Assembly: GCA_029582155.1 (NCBI GenBank)
Contig: CM055897.1
Location: 1,574,501 to 1,638,500, forward strand
Source of the DNA: Panopea generosa
Taxonomy: Eukaryota > Mollusca > Bivalvia > Adapedonta > Hiatellidae
Length of the DNA: 64,000 nt
Reading direction: 5' to 3'
Below, piece by piece: positions 25,401 through 32,999 of the stretch. The notes below the pieces were generated by a model. The model made no database searches. It worked only from the letters and a program-made list of their open reading frames with translations, and was not told where the DNA came from. Within the stretch, counting starts at the first letter, position 1; each line of letters starts with the position of its first letter. A program made the position numbers and the translations under genes.

Positions 25401-27189
25401 AAAATGTCTGAAAAATTGAAAGTGCCATAACTCATTGAAAAATTATTCTCCCACAACATGCCGACAATATGCACATCTAGGCTTGGTACCAGTCACCCTT
25501 GTGAAGTTTCATTGAATGCTGGCCAATGGTTGCTGAAAAATAGTGATCACAAAAATTGTCCACATATGGAAAAAATATGTATGAAAAATTCAAAGGGCCA
25601 CAACTCATTGAAAAATTATTCTTGCGCAACATGCCAACAATATGCACTACTAGGTTTGGTACCAGTCACCCATGTGAAGTTTCATTGAATTCCAGCAAAT
25701 GGTTGCTGAGAAATAGTGATCACAAAAATTGTCCACAGACAGAAAAAAATATGTATGAAAATTTCAAAGGGCCACAACTCATTGAAAAATTATTCTTGCG
25801 CAACATGCCGACAATATGCACAACTAGGTTTGGTACCAGTCACCCTTGTGAAGTTTCATTGAAATCCAGCCAAAGGTTGCCGAGAAATAGCGATCACACA
25901 AAAATTGTCCACAGATGAACGGAAGAAGTGATGGTCAAGACAAGTGAGACTCCTATATAGCCCCCCCAAACACCTTGTATCTGGGGTTATAGTTGTATTC
26001 AAAATGAATATGAATGTTGAACATTTCTTTATCATTTTTAACTAAATATGAATATATATGAATAATTTGGAATTTCAAATCTGCCAAAATGTGACACAAA
26101 AGATTAATCAGACTGTGAAATAGAAATGGAAATCCCTAATAATGCATGCTCAGTTTGACAAGCTTCACCTCAACAATCTCAATAAATCAAATTCAGTAAT
26201 AATGTGACCAATTTAAAGGTCAGATTAAAATTAAATTGAGATCAATTAAATCATTTCTTAGAGGTCACTCAACAAGCAGTGTTACATACCACAGTGCCTA
26301 ACATGGTTAATGTTAAAATGATGCCACACTGTCAAACATGATGTCAAAGCTACTCTGGGGAAGTTGTCTACCTATGTGTAAAGTTTCATCACTGTCCTAT
26401 GGTTATCTACAAAGTTATGATGTATGGAACACCACTTACTGAGTGACCCTTGTACACTCATAAAATGTATTGCAATGTTAAGCTGGAAATTTATTTTGTG
26501 TAAGCCCAATTAGGAAATCTCTTTTCAATGTAATATGTTTCAGCAGATATCTTTATTGCATTAATGGCTCAGTGTGTCTAATTAAACATTTTATATTGGG
26601 GGGAAATTCAGTTGTTTTGGGTTGTTTTTTTTGCTTATTCTCAAATTTTGAAGAAAAAATAAACATACTGCCTTTAAGTCTTATTGTTTAACTGTCATCA
26701 AAGTAATTGACATTGTAAACATGGGGTTGGTATATATAACTATATACTACATAGGTTTGTTTTAGCCTTTTTTAGGTTTGTTTGTTCTTCAAACTGATTG
26801 GTTTGAAAACTGAAAAAACCTGGGCAAATAAATGAACTATTGACCTTTTATATCTTTTAAATATACTATTGTAATAAATATATTAACCTACTTCTTGATT
26901 TTCTCTTTTTATTGCATTCAATATAATAATACAACTATATATCGTCAAAGTGACCAAAGGATAAAAATGGTTATTGACCCAAGGCAGGGAACTATATGTT
27001 TCAGTCCTTGCTTTGGTTCAATAGTTATTTTCCTTGGATAAATAATTTTAACCATTAACCAATTATAAGCTAGATACTGGTAGTTTTACAATGTTATCCT
27101 TTCCTGTTTTGCAGCCTTTCAAGACCCTTGTACCTCCTATCCCCATCTTTGACAAGTTGAACGACACATACTCGCAGGGACAGGTGTGA
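7376..27189 (+). CDS. SPATA17: SPATA17, spermatogenesis-associated protein 17 with IQ motifs, 10 coding exons, 353 aa
   Basis: The exons are 7376-7443, 11970-12059, 12944-13025, 13875-13925, 14536-14639, 15449-15604, 16778-16934, 18024-18172, 20281-20410 and 27115-27189. All introns are GT-AG and the phases join into 354 codons with the stop. Three IQ motifs lie at about residues 37-52 (VQAWFRGARVRSYI), 60-75 (VQRRWRGFLGRR) and 95-111 (RIQKIWRGYYVRK). A charged coiled-coil-like helix follows at about 133-165, then the family block HYLISTHVIPGVFNSPF. The C-terminal half carries GPFRDPSDVQKQRY, a SLRVA block, EEWVTRLNDN and VPPIPIFDKLN, all in the order known for animal SPATA17 (human about 361 aa). 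IQ motifs bind calmodulin or light chains; the family is expressed in testis and ciliated cells. Start: strong context AACATGG. Two introns carry arrays made from their own splice sites. Confidence 0.95.
7960..8090 (+). pseudogene. LINE remnant
   Basis: A 3'-end-like stretch (ACACCGAGACCATAGCTGTA, then GTGACATAAAGG) at 7966-8005 is followed by a reading RLWNKLPESIVDPPV at 8045-8090, typical of LINE ORF2 C-termini. Intron 1 of SPATA17. Confidence 0.5.
8390..8770 (+). pseudogene. LINE 3' end with (AAC)n tail
   Basis: A reading with CLETIEHFVFDCEFYSEERE resembles the Cys/His motif near the LINE ORF2 C-terminus. A 3' tail follows (CACAGAGGCCATAGTCAGCT, GTGACATAAAGG) and ends in a short AAC microsatellite at 8747-8767. 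The tail repeats the one near 7966. Confidence 0.6.
9244..11476. mobile_element. Composite element: inverted ends around about 13 tandem 156-bp units
   Basis: The left end ATGCTCCCCCAA (9244-9255) is matched inverted by TTGGGGAGCAT (11466-11476). After a TGCGTGCG-rich stretch, units begin ACCAAATTCTTGTC at about 9314, 9470, 9626, 9783, 9948, 10104, 10257, 10412, 10568 and onward. The layout resembles the pearl-type elements described in bivalves. It fills most of the middle of SPATA17 intron 1. Confidence 0.8.
11970..12059 (+). CDS. SPATA17: SPATA17 exon 2, IQ motif 1
   Basis: Acceptor TTTTGCAG, donor AAG|GTAAGT; residues 24-52. It holds the first IQ motif, with Gln40, Trp42, Arg44-Gly45 and Arg47. 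Confidence 0.95.
12706..12873. mobile_element. MITE, 168 bp with about 50-bp inverted arms
   Basis: The left arm from GGCTACACTCCTATTCCAAT to AATCAAGGAT is mirrored by ATCCTTGATA to GAGTGTAACC. It lies in SPATA17 intron 2. A related longer copy is at 20981-21456. Confidence 0.8.
12944..13025 (+). CDS. SPATA17: SPATA17 exon 3, IQ motif 2
   Basis: Acceptor TTTCACAG, donor CAAG|GTAAGC; residues 54-80. It holds the second IQ motif VQRRWRGFLGRR. Confidence 0.95.
13875..13925 (+). CDS. SPATA17: SPATA17 exon 4
   Basis: Acceptor ATTGCAG, donor CGG|GTAAGA; residues 81-97. This 51-nt exon links IQ motifs 2 and 3 and carries the conserved MKLNLYNSKA stretch. Confidence 0.93.
14536..14639 (+). CDS. SPATA17: SPATA17 exon 5, IQ motif 3
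   Basis: Acceptor CATTTCAG, donor CAG|GTATGT; residues 98-131. It holds IQKIWRGYYVRKYVFNYY, the third IQ motif and the Tyr-rich stretch that follows it in this family. Confidence 0.95.
15449..15604 (+). CDS. SPATA17: SPATA17 exon 6
   Basis: Acceptor GGACAG, donor ATGCC|GTAAGT; residues 133-183. It is a Glu/Gln/Arg-rich helix followed by KYHYLISTHVIPGVFNSPFM. The last bases of the exon and its donor are the founder of the tandem array in intron 6. Confidence 0.95.
15605..16245 (+). repeat. 41-bp minisatellite of the SPATA17 exon 6 donor site
   Basis: The donor of exon 6 is at 15605. GTAAGTGTCAT then recurs at 15646, 15687, 15728 and so on every 41 bp to 16220, giving 16 donor-like sites, one changed to GTTAGT at 15974. 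Each unit also repeats the exon end (CTCCCTTCATGC). Later units read CATGCA|GTAAGT, at least as good a donor as the real CATGCC|GTAAGT. Confidence 0.95.
16385..16777 (+). repeat. 41-bp minisatellite of the SPATA17 exon 7 acceptor site
   Basis: TGTGCTCTCTCCACCAG, the true acceptor ending at 16777, recurs upstream with AG ending at 16402, 16443, 16484, 16525, 16607, 16648 and 16689. Two more units (about 16566 and 16730) have AA instead of AG. Confidence 0.95.
16778..16934 (+). CDS. SPATA17: SPATA17 exon 7
   Basis: Acceptor CTCCACCAG, donor CCAG|GTATGT; residues 185-236, with KPLPHKKTRV and ELPKPQQLPPIANRPQ. The acceptor is the last copy of a 41-bp tandem repeat. Confidence 0.95.
17270..17455 (-). 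mobile_element. tRNA-derived SINE, family B
   Basis: In reverse orientation the copy has the box B-like GGTTCAATCCCC (17391-17402) and a body with AGCTTCC..AATTAAGCTAA. It matches 31611, 48780 and 61825. Intron 7 of SPATA17. Confidence 0.6.
17728..18023 (+). repeat. 41-bp minisatellite of the SPATA17 exon 8 acceptor site
   Basis: TTTGCAG|GGTCCATTC, the acceptor and first bases of exon 8 (18024), recurs at 17738, 17819, 17860, 17942 and 17983. Two further units are degenerate: one at 17778 with GAC in place of CAG, one near 17900. Confidence 0.92.
18024..18172 (+). CDS. SPATA17: SPATA17 exon 8
   Basis: Acceptor TTTTTGCAG, donor AT|GTAAGT; residues 237-285. It starts GPFRDPSD and ends EEWVTRLNDN, both typical of the family. 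The acceptor and first bases of the exon are repeated upstream with a 41-bp period. Confidence 0.95.
18232..18490 (+). mobile_element. tRNA-derived SINE, family C
   Basis: TGGTTAGCTCAGTCGGTAAC is a clear tRNA box A region; the box B is decayed. The body has TGACGATTGATATTCGACAT and TTGACAGCATAAAATGATGC, and an (AAAC)-like tail at about 18470-18490. Intron 8 of SPATA17. Confidence 0.6.
19602..19639. repeat. C-rich run followed by (CA)n
   Basis: About 20 bases of nearly pure C pass into a (CA) dinucleotide run. The minus strand has several G-runs that could fold as a G-quadruplex. A similar block is at 53209. Confidence 0.8.
19643..19650. promoter_or_regulatory. Perfect CRE palindrome TGACGTCA
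   Basis: The full 8-bp CREB/ATF consensus lies beside the C/CA run in SPATA17 intron 8. It may be an intronic regulatory site or chance. Confidence 0.25.
20281..20410 (+). CDS. SPATA17: SPATA17 exon 9
   Basis: Acceptor ATTCCCCAG, donor CTG|GTATGT; residues 287-329, including FVPFTIRENKYEPLLH and FFRHETVDKHV. The codon split across the intron gives Ile286. Confidence 0.93.
20505..20935. repeat. AT-rich degenerate minisatellite (AATGAGTAATGAAAAATT type)
   Basis: Short units of about 16-24 bp built on AATTAATGAGTAATGAAAA repeat irregularly for about 430 bp near the start of SPATA17 intron 9. Confidence 0.85.
20981..21456. mobile_element. Long-TIR element, about 476 bp
   Basis: The left arm (GCTTATTCCAATATTTCGAC, then TCCTTATCAAGGAT and TTTGAATAATCCTGAC) is mirrored by the right arm from GTCAGGATTATTCCAATC to GAGTGTAAC. 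It belongs with the MITE at 12706 but keeps a 300-bp centre. Confidence 0.7.
21515..21612. repeat. Three short tandem copies
   Basis: ACACTTGCCAAGGAGCATAA with TTTTATTGT is repeated about three times, the last shortened. Confidence 0.75.
22090..22365. repeat. Four to five tandem copies of a 60-bp unit
   Basis: TGTATCACAAACTCACAATA, then a GATCTGTA stretch and ACATGTATAT, recurs about every 60-64 bp in SPATA17 intron 9. Confidence 0.9.
22811..23838. mobile_element. 1.03-kb TIR DNA-transposon remnant
   Basis: GGGGTTATCCAGAAGTT (22811-22827) is repeated perfectly inverted at 23822-23838, and the next bases (GGACAAAT / ATTTGTCC) match as well. No intact transposase ORF lies inside. A minus-strand stretch at about 23157-23277 reads MDDNRCGVLCQN, then CCKKCLNKDCC, a Cys pattern like the C-terminal domain of piggyBac transposases, but the evidence is thin. 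Confidence 0.7.
24495..25990. mobile_element. Composite element: perfect 12-bp TIRs around about 8 tandem units
   Basis: ATAACCCCAGAT (24495-24506) is matched exactly inverted by ATCTGGGGTTAT (25979-25990). The core has about eight units with AAAGGGCCATAACTCATTG at about 24651, 24806, 24960, 25095, 25267, 25420, 25592 and 25767, each with CAACATGC..GACAATATGCAC and GTACCAGTCACCC. Small ORFs in it are by-products of the repeat. It is pearl-like and lies in SPATA17 intron 9. Confidence 0.85.
27115..27189 (+). CDS. SPATA17: SPATA17 exon 10 (stop)
   Basis: Acceptor TGTTTTGCAG; residues 330-353, containing LVPPIPIFDKLNDTY and ending in TGA at 27187-27189. Intron 9 before it is 6.7 kb, the largest of the gene. 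Confidence 0.93.
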   Translation, partial: PFKTLVPPIPIFDKLNDTYSQGQV

Positions 27190-27585
27190 TTGAAAGAAGA
27201 AGGAACAAGACTTTATACCAATGACTTTCATGCCTTATTACAGAGCTATTTTGAAGTCAGACTTTATATCAGAATTGTCAAATTTTAATTTCTTGATTTG
27301 AAAAAATAGTACATTGTTGTTTATATTTATTAATATTACAAAATGTTATTTTGTTGTAAATTGCAATGTCACTATGCTTAAAAAATCAAATTGATTCTAG
27401 TTTTATCCTTGTGATGTGACAACTGTTTACTAATGTATACAATGACTGTGTTGTTTTTATATTAACATATCTTACTGGATCTTTAAAAGTGATGATAAGA
27501 CATTTTTCGTTTCAACAATTCAGAACTGTTTTGCACAATTTTCACCATGTTCCATTGAAAGACAGTTAAAAATAATACTCTGTTT

Positions 27586-27655
27586 AATAAATCATGATAA
27601 AATAAATATGTAAACTGTTACATGAGTACTGTCCATGCCAAGAACTAAAAATAAA
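27586..27655 (+). terminator. SPATA17: Candidate poly(A) signals of SPATA17
   Basis: AATAAA occurs at 27586-27591, 27601-27606 and 27650-27655, about 400-465 nt after the stop codon, in AT-rich DNA. One or more probably direct 3' end formation; use of any one is unproven. Confidence 0.45.
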
Positions 27656-27689
27656 ATATTACTGAACATGTCAACAACTGATAGAGAGG

Positions 27690-27930
27690 ACCTTGTAGTT
27701 TTATGTCCCCAAACCAGTATGATTCTATAAAACTGGATTTAATAGTTTGATATCAACCTACTACCAATGTGGTTTCCTATAGATAAGACTTTATAGTTTG
27801 ATATCAACCTACTGATATGGTTTCTGTTAGACAAGACTGTATAGTTCTATATCAACTAACAAATGTGGGTTTTTTTAAAGATAAAACTGTATAGTTTTCA
27901 ACCAACCAATGTGGTTTTTGACAGACTGGA
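27690..27930. repeat. Four degenerate tandem copies of about 58 bp
   Basis: TATAGTTTGATATCAACCTA with AATGTGGTTTC and AGATAAGACT recurs about every 55-60 bp just downstream of the SPATA17 poly(A) signals. Confidence 0.7.
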
Positions 27931-28069
27931 CTTATTAGCTTAGCGAAGCTCGTTTGATTTGTGGGGAATCTTTGATTGTTGTCAAAACTGCTTTAAAATG
28001 GAAATGATGATACATTTACAAGAAATTTAGTTTTTGCTTTGTGTTGTAAAGTAATGCTAGATTTGATAA

Positions 28070-29832
28070 ACTTGTACTCTCGAGTGTAGGTGTGACAATG
28101 TTCTAGTACTCTCGAGTGTAGGTGTGACAATGTTCTGGTACTCTCGAGTGTAGGTGTGTCAATGTTCTGGTACTCTTAAGTGTAGGTGTGACATATGTTC
28201 TGTTACTCTTGAGTGTAGGTGTGACAATGTACTGTTACTCTCGAGTGTAGGTGTGACAATGTTCTGTTACTCTCGAGTGTAGGTGTGACAGTGTTCTGTT
28301 ACTCTCGAGTGTAGGTGTGACAGTGTTCATGTAGGTGTTGCAGTGTTCTGGTTCTCTTGAGTGTGGGTGTGACAATGTTCTGTTGCTCTCAAGTGTAGGT
28401 GTGGCAGTGTTCTGTTACTCTCGAGTGAAGGTGTGACAATGTTCTGTTACTCTTGAGTGTAGGTGTGACAATGTTCTGGTACTCTCGAGTCTAGGTGTGA
28501 CAGTGTTCTGTTACTCTCGAGTGTAGGGTTGACAGTGTTCATGTAGGTGTTGCAGTGTTCTGTTACTCTTGAGTGTAGGTGTGACAATGTTCTGTTGCTC
28601 TCAAGTGTAGGTGTGGCAGTGTTCTGTTACTCTCAAGTGAAGGTGTGACAATGTTCTGTTACTCTTGAGTGAAGGTCCGACAATGTTCTGGTACTCTCAA
28701 GTGTAGGTGTGACAATGTTCTGGTACTCTCGAGTGTAGGTGTGACAATGTTATGGTACTCTCGAGTGTAGGTGTGACAATGTTCTGTTACTCTCGAGTGT
28801 AGGTGTGACAATGTTCTGTTACTCTCGAGTGTAGGTGTGACAATGTTCTGTTGCTCTCGAAAGTAGGTGTGGCAGTGTTCTGTTACTCTCGAGTGAAGGT
28901 GTGACAATGTTCTGTTACTCTTGAGTGTAGGTGTGACAGTGTTCTGTTACTCTCGAGTGTAGGTGTGTCAATGTTCTGTTACTCTCGAGTGTAGGTGTGA
29001 CAATGTTCTGGTACTCTCGAGTGTAGGTGTGACAATGTTCTGGTACTCTCGAGTGTAGGTGTGACAATGTTCTGTTACTCTCGAGTGTAGGTGTGACAAT
29101 GTTCTGTTACTCTCGAGTGTAGGTGTGGCAGTGTTCTGTTGCTCTCAAGTGTAGGTGTGGCAGTGTTCTGGTACTCTCGAGTGAAGGTGTGACAATGTTC
29201 TGTTACTCTCGAGTGTAGGTGTGACAATGTTCTGTTACTCTCGAGTGTAGGTGTGACAATGTTCTGGTACTCTTGAGTGTATGTGTGACAATGTTCTGTT
29301 ACTCTCGAGTGTAGGTGTGACAATGTTCTGGTACTCTCGAGTGTAGGTGTGACAATGTTCTGGTACTCTCGAGTGTAGGTGTGACAATGTTCTGGTACTC
29401 TCGAGTGTAGGTGTGACAATGTTCTGGTACTCTCGAGTGTAGGTGTGACAGTGTTCTGTTACTCTCGAGTGAAGGTGCGACAATGTTCTGTTACTCTCGA
29501 GTGTAGGTGTGACAATGTTCTGGTACTCTCGAGTGTAGATGTGACAATGTTCTGTTACTCTCGAGTGTAGGTGTGACAGTTTTCTGTTACTCTCAAGTGT
29601 AGGTGTGACAGTGTTCATGTAGGTGTTGCAGTGTTCTGTTACTCTTGAGTGTAGGTGTAACAATGTTCTGTTGCTCTCAAGTGTAGGTGTTGCAGTGTTC
29701 TGTTACTCTCGAGTGAAGGTGTGACAATGTTCTGTTACTCTTGAGTGTAGGTGTGACAATGTTCTGGTACTCTCGAGTGTAGGTGTGACAATGTTCTGGT
29801 ACTCTCGAGTGTAGGTGTGACATTGTTCTGTC
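28070..29832. repeat. 32-bp minisatellite, about 55 copies
   Basis: The unit is built from TACTCTCGAGTGTAGGTG and TGACAATGTTCTG. CTCGAG recurs every 32 bp, with a few shortened units (near 28330, 28540 and 29610). It starts about 0.9 kb after the SPATA17 stop. Open frames on the minus strand come from the period, not from a gene. Confidence 0.97.
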
Positions 29833-30281
29833 ACCATTGTATCTTCATGGTACTATTTTGATGGTTCTGTTTAAATAACTACCTTGTTTTTGAAACAAGC
29901 AAAATTTCAAATTAAAAACAATGTAGTACATGTAGTACATGTATTTACCAAACTGTTGGTTATAATGCGCTGTGTATAATAAAACTGTGATATGTTGTTT
30001 GCTTTGTTTTTGTGTACATATAAGAGTTTTGTTAATTTTTCAGTATTTTATGAAATACATAAAGCTATCATGGTTTTGAATCCTTATAAATGTTAGACGT
30101 AAACTACCATTATACACCAAGCTACATCGATTTAAAGTTTTGTCAGTTTATGGCATGAAAGGTGTTTTGTTCATCCGACTGTCTGACAGTATACATTTTT
30201 TCTACCAATTAGAATTGGACCATTATAACCCAATAAATGTACACAATTCCAAATGTGTCTATTTAAAAATTATACATGTAA

Positions 30282-30510
30282 TTAACCCTTTACTTCATAT
30301 AGACACCTTCGGACACCTCTAATATTGACGTCTTTGGACACCTCTAATATAGAAGGCTTTTGAATTATTGGGTGAATTATGTTTATATTAACTGACAGAG
30401 TGGAAAACAGTGCAGGAAGTGTTCAGATTGCTCATTACGAGCAATCTGTACTCTTCCTGCACTGTTTTCAAAGGCTTTATGTGATTGGTATCTATGGAGT
30501 AAAGGGTTAA
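30282..30510. mobile_element. 229-bp foldback element with a near-perfect central hairpin
   Basis: The ends TTAACCCTTTACTTCATA (30282-30299) and TATGGAGTAAAGGGTTAA (30493-30510) are inverted copies with one mismatch. Inside, 30403-30433 and 30439-30469 are inverted 31-bp arms with 29 matches around a 5-nt loop. GACACCTCTAATAT is repeated near 30312 and 30338. Confidence 0.8.
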
Positions 30511-31610
30511 AAGGAAAAAAATAATACATTTTCAAAAAGCTTTGTGTACTATTTTATGTTATTTTTTACAGTTACCCAGCAATAATAAATAGATACGAGG
30601 GAAACATTGATTTTTATGGAGCTCTCGTCCAACTAGTCACTATGATGTTTGAAGAACGTTTTAAATGGTTCTTATTTGATATTGCTGAATGGAATTGTGT
30701 AACTTCTTTATTTGTATATTTGCATGCCAAGGTCAAGATGAACTGCTCAAAATTACCCGTGAGGGTGTGTAGCAGAATAAAGAGATATTTAATGACAACC
30801 TTTTTTGAATCCATGTAGCTGCCAGTTGGATGCCTTGTTAATTGTTTCAAAGATAAACTGACATTTTTTGTATATTTTGTATTTAACATGTATATATGTA
30901 CAGGTTGTCTATCCCATATGTGTAAATACATCATGTTCTGGAAAACTTTTTTCTTTTTTGTTATATCTTATTTTCCCCAAAAGAATTTACTTTTGAAAAA
31001 GTAGTTAACTTAAAAAGTGTAATTGCCAAATTATGTAGTACATTGTTTTTTAGAATATGTAAATAATTCCCATTGAACAAAATGATTTATGAAGGGAAGT
31101 GGAAAATTAGATTTGATCATCTTCGACACTTTTATTTCTAAACGACAAATGTCTTGTTAAGTTCTTTGAGTAAAATTGTAACAGTATTCTGCTAAAATTT
31201 CTGATTAGTTGATTCATATAGACTGCCTCGGTGAATTCCATCATGTTTCAGATAATTATTATTCAGATGTTTATTTCTGTATTCATTGTTTTATTCGATA
31301 TTTTCTTTTTCAAAAATATCTTGGACAAGCTACCATTAACTGCAATGATTTTCTTCACATAAATTTTAATTTTATCTCAAACATAACTGTCATTTCAGCT
31401 TATCAGATAAAACTTCCAGATTCCACCTTTCTCCTGCACAATGTGTCAATTTAGAAAAGCAAACATTTGAGATGATCAAGACCAATGGAAAATAAGCAAC
31501 CATGTCCAAATAAATGCCCCAAAGTGACGTGTTATGGACACAACATTAAAAAATCGTAGTTTAGATATCTATGAATGAATAATCAAAATTAACTTTGCAA
31601 GAATTTAAAG

Positions 31611-31800
31611 CGGGGCGGTAGTCTAATGGATAGAGTGTTGGCCATTCACGCCAGAGATTGTGGGTTTGATCCCCCAGTCGACCCGATGCCTCTCATAAAA
31701 CAACACTCAGTACTGATTCTACCCAGGAAGCGGACTCAAGAGCGGTTAATATAAGCTCTGAGCTTTCATTGCAATCAAGCTAAAACAAATTAATATAAAC
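31611..31800 (+). mobile_element. tRNA-derived SINE, family B, best copy
   Basis: The head GTAGTCTAATGGATAGAGTG (box A) and GTGGGTTTGATCCCCC (box B) is tRNA-like. The body has CTCAGTACTGATTCTACCCA and ends in AAGCTAAAACAAATT. Three reverse-orientation copies lie at 17270, 48780 and 61825. Confidence 0.7.
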
Positions 31801-32107
31801 TAAACTAAGAATTCAAATCAAGACCAGTGATACTTAGGGCTGGAATACCATAATATTCTTGTCATCGCACAAGAAAATTTCCTATTTTCAGGGCAATATC
31901 CATCTCCACCATGATTAGAGAACATCAGAAGTATGTAAAACTGACAATTCAATTTTATTGGATGTGTTTATATGATTTTTAAACATTAAGATAGCACCTC
32001 TTCATATATAATCCATGACTGACGAATTAATATATACTTGATTTAAAACAATCGAAAAGCTTACGGACAAATACAAAATAATAAAGCACTTTAATTGGAG
32101 TTTCATC

Positions 32108-32226
32108 TTTATTGCATAATTAATCTTAGTGATTTCTTTACATGTACACTAAAATTGATACATACATGGACTAAATTTACCATTACAACCAGAAGAGCTG
32201 ATAAGTGAATTACAGTTTTTTTTATT
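32108..32226 (-). terminator. IFT43: Candidate poly(A) signals of IFT43
   Basis: Minus-strand AATAAA occurs at 32226-32221 and 32113-32108, about 650-770 nt beyond the stop. Which is used is unknown. Confidence 0.35.
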
Positions 32227-32876
32227 AAATACAGATCAAGCTTAGAACGTGTTATTTCTGAACACAATGTAAGAGAAGAACAAACACCTGGATTCAAAAC
32301 ATCATTCACGATATCACTACATATAAGTGTTAGAATGTTGGAGCCACTTAGGTCCGCTGCATAGCAATGTAAAATGAACATGCTTATAGATCAATTACTT
32401 TAGCGAAAGTTAAATGACATTACAGTTTTTGTAATTGTGAAAAGTTACATAAATTGTGGAACAGACATAGAATTCTCTGCTTTTTCATTGTGGTTGAACA
32501 GACCTGATTGGGCAGATATCAGAGACTTGGATAGACTTAAATAGTGAACAGTAACAAATAATGTAGGTCTGGTATTTTCTTCCAGATTAATTTTCAGTGT
32601 GTTGTTTCACACAGCTATATTTGTCAAATTTCAGAAAGGGTTACCTTCACCTGTCTATACCAAAGCAGGGTACCAGTAGTTGCAATCAGAAACTACACAA
32701 ACATCCTCTGATCATGATCAGCTACACAAGCATCCACTGATTCTGATCAGGATGCACAACCATTGGTTCTGATCCAACTGCAGTGAATTAACTCCTCATG
32801 TCTCACTTCCTCTTAAACAAATCAAAATAAATAAATAAAAAATCAGTTGAGTTATCACATAAGTAAGAGGATATGA

Positions 32877-32999
32877 TCAGACAGTTTGTTCCATTGGTTC
32901 ACTCCCTGTAGTGCTTGCTTCTTCATTTTTCTCCCACTGTGTCAGCAACTCAGATGTGACTTCTGTAAACAATCTATCCCAGTCCCATGGCTTGTCTTC
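32877..32999 (-). CDS. IFT43: IFT43 exon 9 (stop)
   Basis: Acceptor TTATTCCAG; residues 175-214, with KPWDWDRLFTEVTSELLTQW, then a Glu/Thr/Ser tail and TGA at 32879-32877. Confidence 0.95.
   Translation of the reverse strand, partial: EDKPWDWDRLFTEVTSELLTQWEKNEEASTTGSEPMEQTV

Noticed and set aside
25054-25918. Plus-strand frames of about 120 codons
   Set aside because: They lie in the tandem core of the composite element at 24495-25990 and break with each insertion or deletion in the units.
28659-29663. Minus-strand frames of 82-142 codons with HSRVTEHCHTYTREYQN-like repeats
   Set aside because: They come from the 32-bp array (three units make 96 nt) and have no gene structure.
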